Assembly (NCBI GenBank): GCA_037179385.1
Contig: CM074189.1
Location: 26,783,648-26,847,647, forward strand
Source of the DNA: Holothuria scabra
Lineage: Eukaryota; Echinodermata; Holothuroidea; Aspidochirotida; Holothuriidae
Direction of reading: 5' to 3'
DNA: 64,000 bases
Shown here: in pieces, positions 59,028 through 64,000 of the stretch
Numbering within the stretch: position 1 is the first letter of the stretch
Layout of the letters: the number at the start of each line of letters is the position of its first letter
Position numbers and translations under genes: made by a program
Notes under the pieces: generated by a model
The model's input: only the letters and a program-made list of their open reading frames with translations
The model's database searches: none
Told to the model about the DNA's origin: nothing

Positions 59028-59235
59028 TATAAACGAATCCGATTAGCGCTTGTTTTTAGTGATTGTAGGCCGCCATTAGTGGGGTCCATCAGCCTAAAAC
59101 CGTCTTTATATATTGTTTACATTAATTTCAAACCCTCGTATTTAGTGAACTTGGAGAATCTATAAGATACAAATAAGTGTACAACCATCCATGATAGAGG
59201 TAAGCAAGGAAATCGAAAGATTTAAAGGTGATGGA
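59028..59235 (+). mobile_element. Family B MITE, copy 4 (right end not seen)
   Basis: TATAAACGAATCCGATTAGC, GGCCGCCATTAGTGGGGTC, ATTTCAAACCCTCGTATTTA; lies inside the loop of the large inverted repeat. Confidence 0.65.
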
Positions 59236-60522
59236 AAATTGGGATGGGAAATTTTGATCCCTTGTGGGGCAGTGATTACTAATTCGGATAGCCTTGTTCC
59301 GGGAAATAAATATAATGTGTGTATACAAATTGTCACGTTTAGCTAAGGAATCGTAAGGTATCAAGCACTTTTGCAGTTTGCTTGGCCCTTGTGGTACTTT
59401 CTGCTATTGTTCCATGAAAGCCAAATATTCTGCTTGGTCACTTAAAGAAAGACCAAGTGAACTTTTACTCCATCATCTCATGTTTGGGTAGGAAATTCAT
59501 ATGTCAAGCATTTAAAGATCGATGTAAAAATGTTTCATATGTTACTTCTTCAACTTTGGCTTCAAGTTAACGCTGATGGACTTCTGACCACAACTTACTT
59601 TTCGCTACCTAAAATTTGGAATTTATTACCTAAATTTTCATTTTTTTTTTCCTGGAACTCGTCTCAAACTCCTATGCCCTCATATGAAACACACATAAGA
59701 CTGAGCTTTGTAATAAATCAGTGAGATACTTTATCACAATCGCATCTTTAAAACCAATTTTATTGACGTATTTTTTACATAGGCTATTGGGGTAGACTTG
59801 CATCAAAATTCATAGGTGATCTCCACTCCACTTCCCTCCCTTTCGTTCAAATCTTCTCCAAATCTGCCGATTGAGCAGGCAACGTAGGTGGGAAGATGTT
59901 CGAGACGTGTCTATAGCCCTCTCCCCTCCATACACGTATGCACACTTTTCTGTCAAGAGCATTTTAGTCTGCTTCAAAATGTCATTTGGGTTGCTTTAAT
60001 TTGACTAAAAAGGGGGAACAGATGGCAATGGGATTTTTTTCCATGGGAAGTTTAGTGAGAGGCGGATAGCAAATTGAAGGCTATGACACAATTTACACGT
60101 TATAATTTGAGAGCATATATCTTGCGAATTTTTATATTGATTTTTTTCGTATATTTTACAATGCTATCCGAAGGAGTAATCATTGTACCACAAGGGATAA
60201 AGATTTCCCAAGTAAATCCGAACTTCCGGCTCCAGGTAACACCACCCCTGCAAAGGACCCACTTAAATGAATAGTCGCGCACTTAAAAATTCGCTCCTGA
60301 GCCTATGCTGCGCCCACAGGCAGTTGAGCACTTCCCTCAATCACGCCTTCGTACACATCCATGTGAATGCACATATTACGCCCTATGCCATAGAGCGGGG
60401 ACCGATTCTTCGAAACGTGCCGATTAAGACTCGGCTAATGGAATTACTTTAAATGTTATCTCCGAATGATTTCATGCAATTGATGTCAAGCCTTGATTGG
60501 ACAGCACAGGTATTATATTTGT
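59236..60522. other. Spacer between inverted arms, nothing recognised
   Basis: The plus frame at 59530-59724 contains FSLPKIWNLLPK, faintly like a LINE ORF2 tail, but no FK..LK motif follows. No transposase recognised. Confidence 0.4.
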
Positions 60523-61155
60523 TCCCCATAACTACAATGGTATATATTGTATATAATTAATAACTGGAAAAAGAAATCAACTTACAAACCACGATCGCGC
60601 GATGACCAACCCAGCCCTAGTTGTCGGCATTACACTTATACAATTTAAGTCTTTAAAAGGGGCCCTTTGTTCCCAGATGAAGAAGGAGGGGTCGTCAGAT
60701 AGCGCCAGCCCTGTTGCTTGCTCTAAAATGAGTATCTAATGTGTTTGTAGGGTGTAAGGCAGGTCTATTTTGATGTAATTTTCCATGACTCAAACCCTCG
60801 GCCCATTTCTCTGCTAACATTATAACTTGACCTTTTATCTTATCTAATTAGCATGTTAATATGAATACTAATATTTCCCCGTATTTATCAGTTGACATTA
60901 TATTTACAGAATTTTAGAACCAAATCTAACTTCAGTTAATGACTGGTCCGTAAATATATGGAGAAAACGAGATTTTTGATAAATAGATGGCGCCCTTTAA
61001 ACTTTAAACGTCAAAATGGCGCAGAAAAGCCAGGATATGGCCCTTATACCTTCGATTTTCGGAATCAGCGAGCCAAAATTGACCAAATCTACTTGGTCTC
61101 ATAAATTTCGCTTTCGGGTGACGATACCCCCCCCCCCCTTCTCCGCCTGGTCTAC
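60523..61155 (-). repeat. Right arm of the large inverted repeat, about 630 bp
   Basis: CCCCATAACTACAATGG (60524) to GTCTAC (61155), with a C11 run at about 61128-61138 near the outer end. Reverse complement of 58088-58717 with scattered substitutions. A third copy in this orientation enters at 63949. Confidence 0.9.
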
Positions 61156-62814
61156 ATTATACTGAGCGGGCCAGATACCAGGGCCAATTACTTATAATAT
61201 ATTTTGAGAGCTGTGGTCAATTTCAACCAATTGTTATTATGTTATCATTTTTTTCTTTCATTTGTAGTTAACCCATGTTAGAACAGGGTCGACAATCCGC
61301 ATCCTGCTTGTATTAGTTGTCAGAGTAGGGTGAATGTCCCGTACCCAGCTGCTACCAAGTCGAAGGTGCTTGACTAGTAGTGTTACAGCTATTTCTGAAA
61401 ACGTGGGGAAACGTCTAATCTTGTCAAAAAATTAAACTTTTACCCCTACAGCTTATATGTATGTTATGCCTTCCAGACGGAAGAGCCAATTGAATTCATT
61501 TGTTTTCAGTTAAACAGTCGTTCGAGTGTGATTGTATCTGCTTTTAAACTGTTGACGGTACAGGCCTACCTATCAGAGTATTGTTCTGCATGAGCCACTT
61601 GTTTGAGGATTAGTTGCCTTAAATGAGATGATGTCCCAGGGATGCTATTGAAGCGGCGCCGGGGGTAAATGAACGAAATACCTTTGCGGCAATCATATAG
61701 CATATCTTCATTCATTTAAGTGTGTCTTTAAAGTATTAGAATAAATAAAAATGTCCGTTGCATCTCCTGCCTTCGGGGCCGGCAGCCACAGGGGACCTAG
61801 GCAGGCTACCTGACCCGGAAAATCGAGATCCTGTCTCCACTAATTCCAATGGGCTCTGATGAGTTTGATGAAGTCATCAATAGGAACCGGTCATCTGTAG
61901 AATTTGGAATTTCATAAAAAATCTCCCAGAATTTTCTTTCAGGAAATTTCAAGTCTTCTTGTTTAAAGCTCATGATTTTGAAATATTTGTCTAAAAAGGC
62001 AACTGAGTTTCGAAAACATGAAATATAGTCGGTGAGCCTCAGTCAATCTGCAGACCTTGGATAACATCATTTAACAGCAACGATCTTCACTCTCCCTGCA
62101 ATCTAGAATGTGGTTATAGGAAGTGCTTATTCTTTGGTTATCTCCAAAATTTTCACACATTTCCCCACAGGGAATCGAGAATCCAACATTTTACGCAATA
62201 CAAGCTTCTTCCATATTTTCAAATATTTGTTTGAAAAGGACAAAAAATCCGTTCGCTCCGCTCTGCGCAATTTCGTCCTTAGACACAGTAATATTCCCAC
62301 CCTTAAACAGAAAACAAGATGCGAAAATTAAGGAGTTCCCCGACTCTCTGAAAAAGTCTTTAACTACGCTACCAGCTCAGTGGCTCGTGTCAGGGAGTCA
62401 CTCGTGTGCACTCTCTGAGTTACTTCTCCCTTGATTAAATGATGGAAATACTGAAGAAATTTTCCGGAGATCAAAAGTTACTGTTGAGAGCTTGAGATAC
62501 CCTGTATGTAATTTGAAAGGGCGTCGTAAATATAAATTGGCTAGGCCTATATCTGATCAGTGAAATTGTCCCGAATTGGATGCTAGTCGTCTTTTTTTTC
62601 TTTTTTTCGAGAAATTCTCACCACCCAGCCCTTTACTTCTATCTAACATGCTAAAGAATGGACTAATGACATACAGATTCATGTAAACCACACCCACAAC
62701 TTTTTCCCTAAATGAAGTCCCACAACAATTCTAGTCATGTTTTAATTAATACAGGTTTTGAAGCATTACTTGATGGAAAATTTGTGATTTAATCGAGTAA
62801 GTGTTTAAAGGTTC
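61156..62814. other. Intergenic DNA, nothing firm
   Basis: A GC-richer patch at 61760-61880 (CTTCGGGGCCGGCAGCCAC) might be part of an exon or SINE, but no frame or splice site pair supports it. Frames at 62110-62434 overlap without a recognisable domain. Confidence 0.35.
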
Positions 62815-63090
62815 AATTACCTCACCGCAAACAGTACCTATTCTCCTAATCTTTTCAGTACCGATGTACCTCCCACCATTGTCTGAAGTTCATCCTCATC
62901 CAGACACAATCTCAGTTATTGCATCAGGGTGAGTATGGAAAAGCTCAATGTGTATAATCAAAACACTCTCATATAAACTTTGTTACTCTGTATTGTTTGA
63001 ATAAGCTGTCAATCAAAGAGCTGAACCAACCGAGAATTTCGGTAAACCCCCACATGAATTGTAGTTTGGAGTGAGAGAATTGGCCCTTTA
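62815..63090 (+). mobile_element. TTAA MITE, family C, copy 6
   Basis: TTAAAGGTTCAATTACCTCA ... GTAGTTTGGAGTGAGAGA...TTGGCCCTTTA; body CCTCATCCAGACACAATCTC, GCTGTCAATCAAAGAGCTG. Confidence 0.8.
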
Positions 63091-63592
63091 CATTGTACTG
63101 TCATCCGAGTGACACACGTCAGGGCAGAGGGTTTGGTTTGTTGGAGTTTTCCCCTCAATTTTTAATCTTGGGATTTAACCACGGACTTCCTACATACATG
63201 GACAGCCTATGTAACACGTACGTGCAATCAGTAGATTGTCGCCACCTACTGGGACAAAAATGTGCACCAAGTTGGCCGTCGTGAGCCTGTAATTTGTCAC
63301 GATTTAACGAGGACTCTGTAATATTTTAAACAGAAGTTTAACTTGAATGAGAAACAGTATCACATCCCTGCAATACGTTTAGTTGTTTTGACCTTACCTT
63401 GCATTTTTTCGAAAATATTTTAACTTTCTTGCGAAATCTGTTGATTTACTTGAGCAAGTACAAATTAAACACACTCACACACGAAACCACAGCAGACAGC
63501 CATGTTGCTACGCTTTTTCTCGCGCGTAGCGACAATTTTACCGTGCAGTATGCTCTGTCCATGTAAAGGAAGTGACGCTCACAACCCATTTT

Positions 63593-63667
63593 CATTGGTA
63601 ATGGGTCATTGGATTATTTTTCTTATATATACGCCATTGTTTACGCCGAGCACCACGCACGGCGGCA
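63593..63667 (+). promoter_or_regulatory. Promoter-like segment with TATA and inverted CCAAT boxes
   Basis: Two ATTGG (inverted CCAAT) near 63593 and 63608, TTATATATA at 63623-63631, then a GC-rich stretch ending in a donor-like GGCA|GTAAGT (63668). This resembles a short plus-strand 5' exon with its promoter. A SINE begins just after. No downstream exon is visible before the window ends. Confidence 0.25.
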
Positions 63668-63675
63668 GTAAGTAG

Positions 63676-63790
63676 GCCTAGGTTCTATTTTTAAGTCCTC
63701 GGTATGACTCGATCTGAGAATAGAACCCGGGACTCCAGGATGAGAGGTGCAGAGAATTGCAGGTCCGGCTGAATTCAAGTGCCATTGGGT
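63676..63790 (-). mobile_element. tRNA-derived SINE head
   Basis: Minus strand: CTCATCCTGGAGTCCCGGGTTC-type head (B box GGGTTCTATTC) then AGATCGAGTCATACCGAGG, matching the SINE body at 31.9 kb. The minus frame at 63678-63869 lies over it. Confidence 0.55.
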
Positions 63791-63948
63791 GGGAATTCTT
63801 ATTCCAAACTCCATGCTCTGGTCTCTCTGGGAAAAACAGAAGCGTATAACCAGCAGTGTACGGCATCAATTTTTTTGTCGACAGGAATAAATTTTGTCCA
63901 AGTTTAGAACTTTAGATATAGTTCCTCCAAAGTACGTACATGTTGGTT

Positions 63949-64000
63949 TTCCATGACTCAAACCCTCGGCCTATTTCTCTGCTAACATTATAACTTGACC
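63949..64000 (-). repeat. Third copy of the inverted-arm sequence, cut by the window edge
   Basis: TTCCATGACTCAAACCCTCG onward matches 60781-60832 with one substitution (CCTATTTCT versus CCCATTTCT). It continues beyond the window. Confidence 0.9.

Overview
The window reads as non-coding-rich nuclear DNA from an animal. It is AT-rich, has no operons or ribosome-binding sites, holds short exons with GT/AG splice sites in very long introns, and is packed with eukaryotic transposable elements. An invertebrate is likely. The mix of immunoglobulin-superfamily exons, Helentron-type coding remnants, tRNA-derived SINEs and dense TTAA-type MITEs would suit a marine deuterostome such as a sea cucumber, but this is inference and no species is identified.

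Genes. The best gene is on the minus strand. A signal-peptide exon (37691-37781) splices in phase 1 to a V-type Ig exon (27385-27717), then to two C2-type Ig exons of identical length, 348 nt (25135-25482 and 20379-20726). The 3' part of this gene was not found. A second minus-strand gene is represented by a well-formed 3'-terminal exon (57669-57881) with downstream polyadenylation signals. A 75-nt phase 1-1 exon candidate lies at 55517-55591. Possible promoter or first-exon regions are at 49740-50150 (minus) and 63593-63667 (plus), both weak.

Transposon landscape, left to right. 0-3 kb: TTAA MITEs, a CR1/L2-like LINE 3' end and a SINE. 3.6-5.7 kb: a tandem array of about 145-bp units, bounded by short inverted repeats and ending in (CA)n plus a hairpin, in which nearly every unit carries a perfect DR1 nuclear-receptor motif. 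5.8-10 kb: MITEs and a degenerate tandem-repeat element. 11.0-12.4 kb: a decayed Helentron-type gene (OTU protease plus DUF6570-like region). 13-18 kb: MITEs and a second element with (CA)n and a terminal hairpin. 20-38 kb: the Ig gene, its introns filled with MITEs, a recent 561-bp tandem duplication and nested insertions. 34.8-35.7 kb: an hAT element with a perfect 8-bp target duplication. 41.8-44.0 kb: a 2.2-kb element with eight exact copies of a 13-bp motif. 44.8-46.2 kb: a triple nest around a foldback element with 56-bp perfect ends and about 20 GATC sites. 48.1-49.0 kb: a terminal-inverted-repeat element with six copies of a 15-bp motif. 51-53.5 kb: a second copy of the degenerate tandem-repeat family. 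58.1-61.2 kb: two inverted arms of about 630 bp, with a third copy entering at the right edge.

Most other open frames in the window are chance frames inside these repeats. Assignments rest on reading the sequence only; no database search was possible.
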